A stretch of 64,000 nucleotides of DNA from Rhodocyclaceae bacterium (lineage in GTDB: Bacteria; Pseudomonadota; Gammaproteobacteria; Burkholderiales; Rhodocyclaceae), in NCBI GenBank assembly GCA_030681195.1, contig JAUXXJ010000040.1:1-64000 (forward strand), written 5' to 3'. The position numbers were made by a program, and so were the translations under genes. The notes beneath the pieces are model-generated. The model was not told the DNA's origin. It did not search any database and was given only the letters and a program-made list of their open reading frames with translations. Position 1 is the first letter of the stretch. Every line of letters begins with the position of its first letter. Shown here piece by piece: positions 39,463-48,569 of this stretch.

Positions 39463-42400
39463 TCACTGCGGACCGGCCGCCGCTTCGGCAATTTCCACAG
39501 TTGCCCGCCGGCCATCGACGCTCACTACCACCCGTATTGGCAGACCACCGGGAGGCACATCGAAGGCCAGGAAGGTTTTGGTTTCCACGTCGAACTTGAG
39601 CCAGGAGGGCAGCGCCTCGCCTTTTTCGGTTCGCACCGTCAGGTTGCGGGTGGAGGCAGAAAACAGCGCCGCCACCTTGCCCGGCAAGGGAACGCGTAAT
39701 ACGCTCGCCAGTTCTGCCCGAGCCGCGACCTGCTGCGCCTGCGCGATCGGCAACCCACGTTCGAGTGCTTTGCCCAAGGCCTGCCGGTAGGCACGGCTAT
39801 TGCCGGAGGAGGTCAGCAATTCATCTGCATTGCGTCCAGACGCCAGCGCCGTGCCAACATTCTGCCGATCAGCCGGCACCGCTGCCTCGGCGCGACGCGC
39901 GCTTGCCAATGCCTGCGCCGGAGATTCGCCACGCTGGACGGCAATCGCCAGGGCACGGTCAAAGGCCGGAGTTCCAGCCTCTGGAATGCGTGTGCCATTG
40001 GAAAAAGCGGCCAGCGGACTGCGCGCGTCGGCGGCGATTTGGCCTTGCTCGACCTGATCGAGTCGGCGCGCCAGGGCAATCGCCTGCGCCGGCGGCACGC
40101 CACGATTCAGCGCAACCGCGAGCGACTTGGCAAAGGCGCCATTGTCTGCAAAGTCCCCCAGTGCGGAAAGATCGCCGCTCGCCAACCCGGCTTGCGGATT
40201 GCTCCGGTCGCGTGCGACGGCGGCGGCCGCTTCGGCACCGGCCATTCCCGCCTGCGACAAAGCCTGCGCCAGCGGCACTCCCTGGGCCAGCAGGCTGCCG
40301 AACGCCTGGCCGGCGGCGGGCGACAGCCCCAAGGCATCCAAACTGTTACCCGAGGCCAGCATGGCTGCCGGATTGTTGGCATCCCGCCGGCTGGCGACTT
40401 GCATCATTGCATCGAGACTTTGTGCCGCTTGCATGGCCGTGGCGACATCCATTCCGGTAGCCAGCATGCTGCCGAGGGATTGGCGCGCCTCGGGCGACAG
40501 GCTGTCAAAACGGCCACTGCTGTCGGGGCTGGCCAGCGCCGTCTGCGGCAAGGCATTGCCGGCCTGGGCCAGCCCGCCCAGCAGGCTGCCAGCCGCCGAG
40601 GCTTGCTGAAGCGCCGCCTCGATACTGATGCCCTGCGCCAGCGCAACAGTGAAGGCCTCGGCAAACGCCTTACTGTCGGAACCGGGAGCGACTCCGGGCA
40701 AGAATGCTCCTTCGCTGGAGAACATCGGTGTCGATCCGGATTCGCCGCTGGCGAGGAAGGACAGCGCCTGCTGCGATGCAGGCGTACTCGCCGGCATCGA
40801 CGGTGCGACAGGTTCAGGTGTTGCTGCGGGTAAGGAAGTGGTCGTAGGAGCGGATGGCGTCGTGAGGGCTAACGGTGCGTTAAGGCTTGATGTTGTGGTG
40901 GGCGTGCCGGAGGGCGTTGGCTGAGGTGTCAGCGGCGTTGGCAACGGTGTGGAAACGGCGGGCGCCGGGGTAGGGGCGCTGGCGGGTGTCAGTCCAGCCG
41001 GTGTCGGTGCGGGCGAAGGCACAGAGGCCGCGCCTCCCGGCAAGGTGTTGTCGACCACCAACGAAATACTGCCGGCCTGACCAATCGTCGTGCTACCCGC
41101 TGTCGGTGTCAGTACATTGCTGGTTGGCGGGGGTGAGGAAGCGGGTGTGGGTGTCAATCCTTGCTGGACAACCTGATCCGCCACCGGCGTGGTTTGTGTT
41201 GTCGACGTCGTCGTTGTGGTTACCACGGGTGCCGGCCCACGGTAAATCGCATAAAGACCCGCACCCAGCGCGGCATTCGCCGCATCGGTCTCGTCACTGT
41301 TGTAGCGCAGATTGCTTGCACCGACCAATGCGCTCAGGCCGGTGCTGCCCGCCACGCTACCGGAATACAGCTTCGCCGTCCCGCCAGCGCCGACTATTAC
41401 GCTGCCGCCGCTGACGACGAGATTGCCACCGCTCTCCGTGCCGGCGGCGGCAGCTCTGCCGGCATTGATAGTCACCGCATCGGCGCTGGTACTGCCGGTA
41501 GTAACGGTCCCCTCCAACGTAATGTCGCCCACTAACGATGCCACCAGCACTGTGCCGGTGGCCGTGATCGCACCCACCGCCAGTGCGCTGGTATCGACAT
41601 AGTTGATGCTGCCGGTATTGCCTTCGAGCCGGCTGATATTGTTGGACGCATGCGTCAAACTGTAATCAACGCCAGCACCAAGCAGGTTCAGCGTGTTTGC
41701 GGTGATACGCCCCAGCGTGCTCGTCGCCCCGGTGGACGTCATGCTGATATTACCCGTCGTCTGCAACACCGCACCTGCCGCATGGCTGATGCCTTCCGAA
41801 CTGCCGTGCAGGCCGGCGCTCCCCTGCAATGTGATGGTGCCGCTACCCGCATCAATGGTGCCACCATCCAGCCGCAAACCGTCATTGTCGGTATTCGCCG
41901 AGTTGGCGCTGTTGCCGCCACCGGTGCCGATCAAGGTGATGTTGCCAGAACCATTGGCCGTGATGGTCGAATTGGCATCCATGCGCACACCGTGGTTTTG
42001 TCCCCCATTCGCACCCGCCGACTGGCCTCCGCCTTGACCATTGATGACAACATTCCCGCTCGCCGTGATTGTGGTGTTTTCTATGCCCACACCCCAATTG
42101 CCGCGATTGGTATCGCCTGCCGTGTTGGCATTGGCCGAACCGATACCGTAGATCGTGAGGTTATTTGCAGTCAGCGTGGTGCTGCCATTGAATCGCGTGC
42201 CGACACCAAAACGGTAATCCGTTTGAAAACTCTTGCCGGAAAGATAGAGGTCACCCGTGCCTGCATTGAGGGCAGTGCCGATTGCATTAATGCCTGCGTA
42301 GGTCTGTGTCACGCCACCGATTGCCGTCGTCAAATTGGCGGCATACGCGTTGCCGACGGTCAGCCCATTCCAGGACGTTTGCCCACTTCCGCCGCCGATC

Positions 42401-45012
42401 CATAGATGTCCGCCATTGGTCGTGACACCTGATCCCGTATCGAAAGCCACGCCACCGACATCATTGCCGTCGGCGTCGGCCCACAGCACGGTATTCAGTT
42501 TGCCGCCAAGTGAGCGGATGACCCGGCCAGTAACGAGCACAATATCGCCCTGCGATTTAAGGGTCAGCGTTGCACTACCCAGCACGGAAACCGTGTTGAG
42601 GTCTTGCGCCAGCGTCAATGTCGGCACTTGCTCGATGCTGAAATTCCGGTTCAGCATGAATCCATCGGAGTTCTTTGCCTTGAGATGCGGCGTTGTATAG
42701 CCGGACAGGACAACCCAATCGGTGCCGAAGGTCACTCCTTTCAAATCAGACGCCGTTACACCGCCGGCGCTATTCGTGACTGTAGCCGTGTTGGTCAAAC
42801 CGATCAGGGCTCCATTATTCGTGCCGCTGGTACTAACCGTGCCGGAAGCATAGCTATTTTGTACTGTTACACCGGCAGCATCGATGCGAATCCCGCCAAT
42901 CAATCCGCCTACACCGGTATAACTTGAGGAATTACCCACCGCACTGACATTTCCGGTTGCGTAGGAATTGGAGACCGTTGCCGTTGCTCCGCCTTGAAAT
43001 CCGCCAATCAGTCCGCCCGCTTCACCATCGGTTCCAGCAATGATCGACACGTTTCCGGTAGCGAACGAGTGGTCAATCGTCGCGCTGCGCATATAACCCA
43101 CAAGACCGCCAACATCGCGACCGTTCGTCGTCATTGCGACATCCGCGCTGCTGTAGCTGATAACACTTCCTGTGTTCAGGTCCCCGACCAACCCGCCGGC
43201 ATCGGCCGCACTATTGGCTGCCCGATTGGAAGTGACGGAACCACTGGCATGGACATTGGTAATTTTCGTGTTGTTTGCGTTACCGACCAGCGCACCAATG
43301 ACATTGCTTGCCGTGATGTTCACATCCTTTAAGCGGATGTTGGAGAGCATTGCGCCCGTGGCGGCACCAAACAGGCCTTGATTCGCTAACGAGTTGTTAA
43401 TCGTCAGATTGGAAATCGTATTCCCGAGACCGTCAAAGGCGCCCATGAAGGTGCCAAAGGGCGTCCAGTTGCCACTGAACGTCAAGTTGCTCCCCAGCAC
43501 ATAACGTCCACTCAAGCCGCTGCCGATACCTGCCACTTCAGCCTGCGAGCGCAAGATGGAATGGCTCAGGCCATTGATGAGCACGCTGGACGCGGAGGTG
43601 TTGGCCAGATCAACCCGGCCGTGCACGAGTAGATTGCTGCCGCTGTTGCCGTAGGTCGGGCTACCCGTGTCGCCATTCCACCCATGATTCAAGGCCAGCC
43701 CGGCGGAGCCGGAGGCTGTCATGGTGGCGTTGATGACGACGTTCCCGTGTGCGGTCAGAGTCAGGGTGTTCGCGCTCCAGGCGACATCCGCATTCACCTT
43801 GATGTGGCCAGTGTCGACTCCTGCGGCAACAGTCTGGATTTCGACGCTGGTACTGCCCAGATTGTTTTGCAGCGTGCTGGCACCGATGCCGGAGCCAGAC
43901 TGCGCTGCAGTTCCACTGCTGATGGCGAAATCGGTCGGATCAATCAACCAACGACCTGTCTTGCCATGTTCGGCATGCGTTGTCACCACAACATCCGGGG
44001 CGATCTGCACGTTTGCCGCACTGGTTTCGATGAAACCGCCATCCCCGCCATTCGGTGCGCTGGCATCCAGCGTACCGCTGACGCGCGTTTCGCCTTCGGC
44101 CATGCCCGCCAGCAGCAGAATGCGGCCGGCGCGGTTTTCCACGGTCTGGGCTTGCAGGATGCCTTCGTTGTTGACGACATTGCTCATCAGGTCGTCGGCG
44201 GCCTGGGTGCTCATCATCACCAGCCCGCCGTCGGCGCGGATCAGGCCCCGGTTGTCGGCGAGCGCGTTGACGGCGGCTTCATCGACCTTGAGTTGCACCA
44301 GCCCGTCGCCCACAAAGTCGAGGGTCACGGTCTTGCCGGCGGCCAATACTGCCGTGCCGCCATCGGCGATGATCGTGCCGGTGTTGCGTACCTCGGGCGC
44401 GATCAGCGCCACCACGCCGCCGGGCGCATGGATGCTGCCCGCATTGACGACCGCACCGGCCAGTGGGCCAGCGGTGAATCGATAACGGCCCGCCAGAAAA
44501 TCCTCGTTCGCCATTTGCAGACTGGACGCCACCAAGCCGCCGACATCGACGCGCGCACCGTTGCCGAACAGTACGCCATTCGGATTGAGCAGGAAGACCT
44601 GGCCATTGGCGCGCAAGGCACCCTCGATGATCGAGGCGCTGGTGCCGGTCACGCGGTTGAGCGCCACGGCGGCGGCATTGGGCTGGTCGAAGGTCACGCT
44701 GGCGGCACTGCCGATGGAAAAACTCTGCCAGTTGGCGATCATCTGCTGACTGCTCTGCGTAACGGTCATGGCGCTGCCGCTTTGCGCGATGTTGCCTCTG
44801 CCGGCAACGATGGTGCCACCGGTGGGCAATTGATCGGGGGCCACTTGCGCAAAAGTCGGCGCTGGCGAGACGGCGCCCAGTACCACGATGACCACCAAGG
44901 CCGACACGCTTTGCTTGCCACGAGCACGCGTCGTTTCGGCGACCGCCACGAAGGCGTTCTGCACGACGCTCCAGACGAGGCGATAGGCGTGGTTGAGGCT
45001 GGTGCGTTTCAT
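39463..45012 (-). CDS. two-partner-secretion exoprotein TpsA (filamentous haemagglutinin-like)
   Basis: 1849 residues. Extended signal peptide (ESPR) MKRTSLNHAYRLVWSVVQNA... cleaved near TFA-QVAP; TPS secretion domain to about residue 330 (NPNGVLFGNGARVDVGGLVASSL); GLUG-motif repeats about 560-790 (GGLVGYMRSATIDHSFATGN, NSYATGNVSAVGN); beta-helical region; a Thr/Pro-rich linker (about 1260-1440); then about seven Ala-rich repeats of some 45 residues (ALAxGxPxxQAL...LASG) and an Ig-like end (LPSWLKFDVETKTFLAFDVP). Two 24-bp repeats lie inside it. It should be exported by the adjacent TpsB, as a surface adhesin or structural protein. Confidence 0.92.
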   Translation of the reverse strand: MKRTSLNHAYRLVWSVVQNAFVAVAETTRARGKQSVSALVVIVVLGAVSPAPTFAQVAPDQLPTGGTIVAGRGNIAQSGSAMTVTQSSQQMIANWQSFSIGSAASVTFDQPNAAAVALNRVTGTSASIIEGALRANGQVFLLNPNGVLFGNGARVDVGGLVASSLQMANEDFLAGRYRFTAGPLAGAVVNAGSIHAPGGVVALIAPEVRNTGTIIADGGTAVLAAGKTVTLDFVGDGLVQLKVDEAAVNALADNRGLIRADGGLVMMSTQAADDLMSNVVNNEGILQAQTVENRAGRILLLAGMAEGETRVSGTLDASAPNGGDGGFIETSAANVQIAPDVVVTTHAEHGKTGRWLIDPTDFAISSGTAAQSGSGIGASTLQNNLGSTSVEIQTVAAGVDTGHIKVNADVAWSANTLTLTAHGNVVINATMTASGSAGLALNHGWNGDTGSPTYGNSGSNLLVHGRVDLANTSASSVLINGLSHSILRSQAEVAGIGSGLSGRYVLGSNLTFSGNWTPFGTFMGAFDGLGNTISNLTINNSLANQGLFGAATGAMLSNIRLKDVNITASNVIGALVGNANNTKITNVHASGSVTSNRAANSAADAGGLVGDLNTGSVISYSSADVAMTTNGRDVGGLVGYMRSATIDHSFATGNVSIIAGTDGEAGGLIGGFQGGATATVSNSYATGNVSAVGNSSSYTGVGGLIGGIRIDAAGVTVQNSYASGTVSTSGTNNGALIGLTNTATVTNSAGGVTASDLKGVTFGTDWVVLSGYTTPHLKAKNSDGFMLNRNFSIEQVPTLTLAQDLNTVSVLGSATLTLKSQGDIVLVTGRVIRSLGGKLNTVLWADADGNDVGGVAFDTGSGVTTNGGHLWIGGGSGQTSWNGLTVGNAYAANLTTAIGGVTQTYAGINAIGTALNAGTGDLYLSGKSFQTDYRFGVGTRFNGSTTLTANNLTIYGIGSANANTAGDTNRGNWGVGIENTTITASGNVVINGQGGGQSAGANGGQNHGVRMDANSTITANGSGNITLIGTGGGNSANSANTDNDGLRLDGGTIDAGSGTITLQGSAGLHGSSEGISHAAGAVLQTTGNISMTSTGATSTLGRITANTLNLLGAGVDYSLTHASNNISRLEGNTGSINYVDTSALAVGAITATGTVLVASLVGDITLEGTVTTGSTSADAVTINAGRAAAAGTESGGNLVVSGGSVIVGAGGTAKLYSGSVAGSTGLSALVGASNLRYNSDETDAANAALGAGLYAIYRGPAPVVTTTTTSTTQTTPVADQVVQQGLTPTPASSPPPTSNVLTPTAGSTTIGQAGSISLVVDNTLPGGAASVPSPAPTPAGLTPASAPTPAPAVSTPLPTPLTPQPTPSGTPTTTSSLNAPLALTTPSAPTTTSLPAATPEPVAPSMPASTPASQQALSFLASGESGSTPMFSSEGAFLPGVAPGSDSKAFAEAFTVALAQGISIEAALQQASAAGSLLGGLAQAGNALPQTALASPDSSGRFDSLSPEARQSLGSMLATGMDVATAMQAAQSLDAMMQVASRRDANNPAAMLASGNSLDALGLSPAAGQAFGSLLAQGVPLAQALSQAGMAGAEAAAAVARDRSNPQAGLASGDLSALGDFADNGAFAKSLAVALNRGVPPAQAIALARRLDQVEQGQIAADARSPLAAFSNGTRIPEAGTPAFDRALAIAVQRGESPAQALASARRAEAAVPADRQNVGTALASGRNADELLTSSGNSRAYRQALGKALERGLPIAQAQQVAARAELASVLRVPLPGKVAALFSASTRNLTVRTEKGEALPSWLKFDVETKTFLAFDVPPGGLPIRVVVSVDGRRATVEIAEAAAGPQ
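41375..41398 (+). repeat. 24-bp dispersed repeat, copy 7 (in tpsA)
   Basis: One mismatch (T to A near the T-tract). Antisense to tpsA and read as IVGAGGTA in its beta-helical part. Confidence 0.8.
44851..44874 (-). repeat. 24-bp dispersed repeat, copy 8 (tpsA signal peptide)
   Basis: Same strand as tpsA, one mismatch. It encodes VSPAPTF at the C-region of the extended signal peptide, immediately before the predicted cleavage site. Confidence 0.85.
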
Positions 45013-45022
45013 GAGGGAGCGA

Positions 45023-46768
45023 TCAGAAGAACAACATCGCGGTGAGCCAGAAGCGATTGCTGTCGCGGCGACCGTCGGCGTCGCGGTGGGTCACGGCGGC
45101 ACGGCCGGGGTTGTCGCCCAGCTTGTGCGCCCAGACGGCGCGCAACACATACTGGCCGGGCTCGCTGTAGTTGATGCCCAGCCCGGCGCCGGCCAGCGTA
45201 TAGCGGTTACGCCCCGTGGCATTGCCGGTGGAACCGGGCCAGGGATTTTTATTGAGCGCGATCTGGCCGGCATCGACAAAGCCGACGAACTGCCACTGTC
45301 CGCTGCCTTTGCCTGCCGGCAGGTCGTGGCGCAGTTCCACGGTGCCCAGCAGGCCGCTGTCGCCCGAGGCTTCACCGCCCGGATAGGCGCGCACCGCCGC
45401 CGGCCCGCCGAGACCGAACTTTTCCGAGGAAGGCAGGTTTTGGGCGGCCTGCTGGCCCGACAGGGCAGCGAAAAGTGCCGTCTGCGTCGAGAGCTTTTGC
45501 AGGCGCGCCAGATTGAAATTGAGGCGCTGGAAGCTGCCGGCAGTGCCGGCCGGCGCGTCGGCAGTCAGGTCCGCAGCGACACGGCTGTAATCGGCGTCGC
45601 CACCATGCAGCGTCAGTGCGGCATTGTTCATGCCGCCGCCCCAATGCGTGTCGAGGCTGTCGAAATTCATGCCGACGCTGGCGAGATGGATGCGCCGGTC
45701 CTTCACCACTACGCCGAGCGATTCGTCGCGCAGTGCCTTGTGTTCCAGCGCGAAACGCAGCGAAATATTTTTCTGGCGGCTACGCAGCAGCGGATAGCCC
45801 AGCCCGAGGGTGCTGGTGGCGGCTTCGCCACGACTGCGGTTGGCCGCCAGTTCCTCGCCAATGCGGTAACTCAGGCGGGTATGCCCGACACTCAGGCGCC
45901 AACCGTCATGCCCCAGCGGCAGGCTGTAGCCTAGACTGGCCAACTCTAGCCCGGTGGCGGCGGAAAACGCCAGTGTGGCCTGATCGCCGATGCGCAGCGG
46001 ATTATTGAGGGCGAGTTGTCCGTTTGCCCGCTCTGCGCCGGTGTAGCGGTTGCCCTGGTTGTCGATGCCGATATTGCCGCTCAACAAGGGTCCTTCCTGG
46101 GCCTGGATGACGAGCCGCGTGGTGCCGGGGTCGGCCCCCTTTTCCAGCGTCGACCGCGCAGTCACACCGGGCAGGTCATTTACCAGCAACAGGCCGCGCT
46201 CAAGGTGGGAATCATGCACCGCACCCTCGGCCCCCGCCGCTTGCAATGCGCCGGCCACGGTGGTGCGAATGCGTTGTGCATCGATGCGCAAGGATTCTCC
46301 GGCGACGACGATACCGGCGCCGGGCAGCCCACCTTCCAGTCGGCCGGGCAGGATGGCAATTTCGATGTCGCCTTCCGTCACATCCTGCGCGGGCAAGTAG
46401 GCGCGGGCGAGAAACCAGCCGCGTGATTTCAGGTGGCGGGTAACACGATCCGCCAGTTGGCGGAGCTGGCCCAGGTCGAGCGATTGGCCGATGGCGTCGG
46501 CGACCAGAGCGTGCAGTTCTTGGGCCGTGGTCAGCCCTTCATGTCCGGTAAAACGGATGCGGTGAACCGCGATTTTTTCACCGCCTGTGGCTTGCAGGTC
46601 GGGCCGTGTCGGCGGCGCCTCGCTGGCGGGCAGCCGATCCGGCAGCGCCGGGCGCAGCGGCTGCGACTCGCGCAGCAACTGGCCGGCATCGGGCGATGTC
46701 TGGGCAGACACCCCCGTGGCGGCAACCAAACTGAGTGCCGCCAACCAAGCCGCTCGATGCAAGAACAC
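45023..46768 (-). CDS. two-partner-secretion outer-membrane transporter TpsB (ShlB/FhaC/HecB family)
   Basis: 581 residues. GTG 46768 was chosen because AGGGGG lies 6 nt upstream and the product begins with a clean signal peptide (FLHRAAWLAALSLVAATGVSA); the longer frame begins with a TTG and spoils it. POTRA domains about 60-210 (IAVHRIRFTGHEGLTTAQEL, LKSRGWFLARAYLPAQDVTEG), then a 16-strand barrel with the FhaC motif FGLGGPAAVRAYPGGEASGD and a terminal Phe. It recognises the TPS domain of TpsA and exports it. 10 nt from tpsA. Confidence 0.94.
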   Translation of the reverse strand: MFLHRAAWLAALSLVAATGVSAQTSPDAGQLLRESQPLRPALPDRLPASEAPPTRPDLQATGGEKIAVHRIRFTGHEGLTTAQELHALVADAIGQSLDLGQLRQLADRVTRHLKSRGWFLARAYLPAQDVTEGDIEIAILPGRLEGGLPGAGIVVAGESLRIDAQRIRTTVAGALQAAGAEGAVHDSHLERGLLLVNDLPGVTARSTLEKGADPGTTRLVIQAQEGPLLSGNIGIDNQGNRYTGAERANGQLALNNPLRIGDQATLAFSAATGLELASLGYSLPLGHDGWRLSVGHTRLSYRIGEELAANRSRGEAATSTLGLGYPLLRSRQKNISLRFALEHKALRDESLGVVVKDRRIHLASVGMNFDSLDTHWGGGMNNAALTLHGGDADYSRVAADLTADAPAGTAGSFQRLNFNLARLQKLSTQTALFAALSGQQAAQNLPSSEKFGLGGPAAVRAYPGGEASGDSGLLGTVELRHDLPAGKGSGQWQFVGFVDAGQIALNKNPWPGSTGNATGRNRYTLAGAGLGINYSEPGQYVLRAVWAHKLGDNPGRAAVTHRDADGRRDSNRFWLTAMLFF

Positions 46769-46836
46769 AAGCGCCCCCTGAGACGGGCAAGGCTGAAACT
46801 GAAACAAATCGAATGATTCGGTTTGTTATTAGCGGG

Positions 46837-47022
46837 TCAATACTCTTTACTACTCGGCAGACGACCATCCTCCTGCTGCACCTGCTGCTTCTGCTGCACC
46901 TGCTGCTTCTGTTGCACCTGCTGCTCCTGTTGCACCTGAGCTTTTTCCTGAAATGCAAAAGCAGCTGACGAAGCCACAAACATGACGTTGGCGGCAATAA
47001 AAAGTTTGGTTGATTTTTTCAT
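46837..47022 (-). CDS. small secreted Gln-rich repeat peptide
   Basis: 61 residues: signal peptide MKKSTKLFIAANVMFVASSA-AFA, then a mature part of about 38 residues made largely of the hexapeptide V-Q-Q-K/E-Q-Q repeated four times. The repeat has the polarity of a short helical or extended strand; function unknown. It is the first gene after promoter B, with tpsB beginning 68 nt downstream, so it may be a small accessory of the TpsBA system. Confidence 0.6.
   Translation of the reverse strand: MKKSTKLFIAANVMFVASSAAFAFQEKAQVQQEQQVQQKQQVQQKQQVQQEDGRLPSSKEY
46879..46938 (-). repeat. 18-bp tandem repeat in the Gln-rich peptide gene
   Basis: Three full units (46879-46896, 46897-46914, 46915-46932) and a partial fourth, differing by one or two bases each, encode VQQKQQ-type hexapeptides. 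Copy number could vary by slippage. Confidence 0.75.
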
Positions 47023-47142
47023 GTTGATACCTTTATCGAAAAATGACCCAGTGGGCGTACTTTATGGTGCTTTTGCAGATGTATTGTCATTGCCCCTCCC
47101 GTGAGCAGCAGCTCCGCGAGGTTTGGCGGACCAACCCTCTGC

Positions 47143-47183
47143 ATCTTAGTCAATAACCGAAAATCAAACCTATCACTAGCTAT
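47143..47183 (-). promoter_or_regulatory. promoter B: ATAG-N6-ATAG motif and -10 for the two-partner secretion operon
   Basis: Minus-strand ATAG-CTAGTG-ATAG (47183 to 47170), then 21 nt, then TAAGAT (47148-47143). The repeat block is identical to promoter A over 16 bp. The predicted start is about 115 nt ahead of the Gln-rich peptide gene, followed by tpsB and tpsA. Confidence 0.6.
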
Positions 47184-47193
47184 GAACCCCGGC

Positions 47194-47934
47194 TCAAGAA
47201 AGCGCAAACAAGCGCCACGCCAGGACGATGAGCCCGAGGTGGAACGGGTACCAGGCATAAAACATCCATCCGGGCAGTCGTCCCGGCTGGGCAGGCAGGC
47301 GCGTGGCAAGCCACCACAGCAGGGGTACCGTGATCAGGCTCATGCTCCACTGAAAGCTCAGGGCGTCATAGGGAAGCGCCATGCGGGCGGTGGCAAACGT
47401 GGTAAGCAGGGCCAGCAGGCCTGGCCAGTTCAGGCCGGCACGTTGCACCAGCAACAGGCCGAACACCATGACCAGCACCAGCGACCAATCACGACCGATG
47501 CTCTCTGATAGGGCAAACAGCGTGCCCAGCAGCACCAGCAGCCAGGGCCAGCGGCGCTGAACCAGCAGCGCACAGCCGAGTGCGCCAAAACATAGCGTTG
47601 CCAGGGCATTGGGGGCCCACATCCCCAAGCCCGGTACCCACAGGAAATAAATCGGCTGGCTCAGTAACCCCCACGCCCCCAGGCGCTTGAGATAGCCGGG
47701 CAACACCTTGGCCGAGGCGTGGGCAATCCGCCAAACAATGAGGCTGCAAAAGATCGGCAGTGCCGGTGCGCCAAACACGATGGCCAGGCCATAAACCTCG
47801 ACGAAGCGGTCCATCTCGGCCAAGTCCATCACCGGATGAGCGATTGTATGGCCGATGCTCATGGCAGCCAGACCAAACCATTTCAACCACTCGAGTGATC
47901 TGTTGGCGGGGGCTCGGCCTGCCGGGGCTGACAT
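47194..47934 (-). CDS. TraX-family integral membrane protein
   Basis: 246 residues from ATG 47934. Eight or so hydrophobic spans; N-terminal LEWLKWFGLAAMSIGHTIAH and C-terminal WMFYAWYPFHLGLIVLAW match TraX-like membrane acyltransferases, named after the F-pilin N-acetylase. No conjugation genes are present, so the substrate is unknown; modification of a surface or secreted component is one possibility. An in-frame upstream ATG (47988) lacks support. Confidence 0.8.
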   Translation of the reverse strand: MSAPAGRAPANRSLEWLKWFGLAAMSIGHTIAHPVMDLAEMDRFVEVYGLAIVFGAPALPIFCSLIVWRIAHASAKVLPGYLKRLGAWGLLSQPIYFLWVPGLGMWAPNALATLCFGALGCALLVQRRWPWLLVLLGTLFALSESIGRDWSLVLVMVFGLLLVQRAGLNWPGLLALLTTFATARMALPYDALSFQWSMSLITVPLLWWLATRLPAQPGRLPGWMFYAWYPFHLGLIVLAWRLFALS

Positions 47935-48081
47935 CAGATAACGGATCACAGGCAGATCAGCGGAGTCGACATACATGCCTTGGGGCAACGCAAACCGGCA
48001 GCCCTTAGGCCGCCGGCGGGTGCTTCAACTCGGAAACACAGCGCAACTAATCTGGCTGAGCCCAAAGATTGAGGGAAATGT

Positions 48082-48375
48082 TCAGTTAGCGCACTTGATG
48101 GTGTTGTTGCTGTAGATGTCGCACTTGATCATCGCCTCGCCGACTTTGCTCACCTGCTGGCCAGCGGCTGGGGTCGATGCAACCGCTCCTGTACATTGTT
48201 TCATGTCGGTAGTGCCTTTTTTCTGCGTACACGCAACAACGGAAATCTTCTCCGCCTTGCCGCTAACGCAGCAGTCAATGATCTTGTTAGGATCAACCTT
48301 TATGTTACTGGCATGAGCACCAATAACTGAAAAAACCAGCGCCGTGGCGAGAATGACTTTAGGGAAACGTTTCAT
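48082..48375 (-). CDS. small secreted Cys-rich protein
   Basis: 97 residues. Signal peptide MKRFPKVILATALVFSVIGAHA; the mature part has six Cys (CC, ACT, QCTG, KCD, KCAN), enough for three disulfides, and Lys-rich strands. I do not recognise the family. It is preceded by promoter C, the third copy of the ATAG-N6-ATAG motif, and is divergent from the sensor kinase gene, which makes it a candidate target of that two-component system. Confidence 0.7.
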   Translation of the reverse strand: MKRFPKVILATALVFSVIGAHASNIKVDPNKIIDCCVSGKAEKISVVACTQKKGTTDMKQCTGAVASTPAAGQQVSKVGEAMIKCDIYSNNTIKCAN

Positions 48376-48433
48376 TTAAGAACTCCAGTTTGCGAAAGTA
48401 AGGAAATTTGGCCCGCTTTTCAGGGCTGAAAGA

Positions 48434-48474
48434 ATCCTATTGGAAATCAAAAAACGAAACCTATGAGAAGCTAT
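48434..48474 (-). promoter_or_regulatory. promoter C: ATAG-N6-ATAG motif and -10 for the Cys-rich protein gene
   Basis: Minus-strand ATAG-CTTCTC-ATAG (48474 to 48461), 21 nt, then TAGGAT (48439-48434). Predicted start about 52 nt ahead of the 97-residue gene. The central six bases differ from A and B while the ATAG half-sites and spacing are kept. It lies about 100 bp upstream of the divergent kinase gene and might serve both. Confidence 0.55.
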
Positions 48475-48542
48475 CAGTGCCCCCGTGCGGGCTTTTCGCT
48501 AACATCTCGCCCCATGATTGGCGCCGCACCCCACACACACAC

Positions 48543-48566
48543 AAAAGTCGGCGCTGGCAGGACGGC
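48543..48566 (-). repeat. 24-bp dispersed repeat, copy 9 (abuts the kinase start codon)
   Basis: One mismatch, which creates AGGA (48559-48562) on the plus strand, 7 nt before ATG 48570. The repeat therefore seems to supply the ribosome-binding site of the kinase gene. Confidence 0.8.
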
Positions 48567-48569
48567 AGC

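Noticed and set aside
41160..43300. Repeated motifs in tpsA considered as a CRISPR or DNA satellite
   Set aside because: The repetition is at protein level (GLUG and beta-helix turns); DNA units are neither identical nor regularly spaced.
43684..45045. 453-codon open frame antisense to tpsA
   Set aside because: Low-complexity Gly/His/Asp product typical of the complement of a repetitive GC-rich gene; tpsA has ESPR, TPS and GLUG features.
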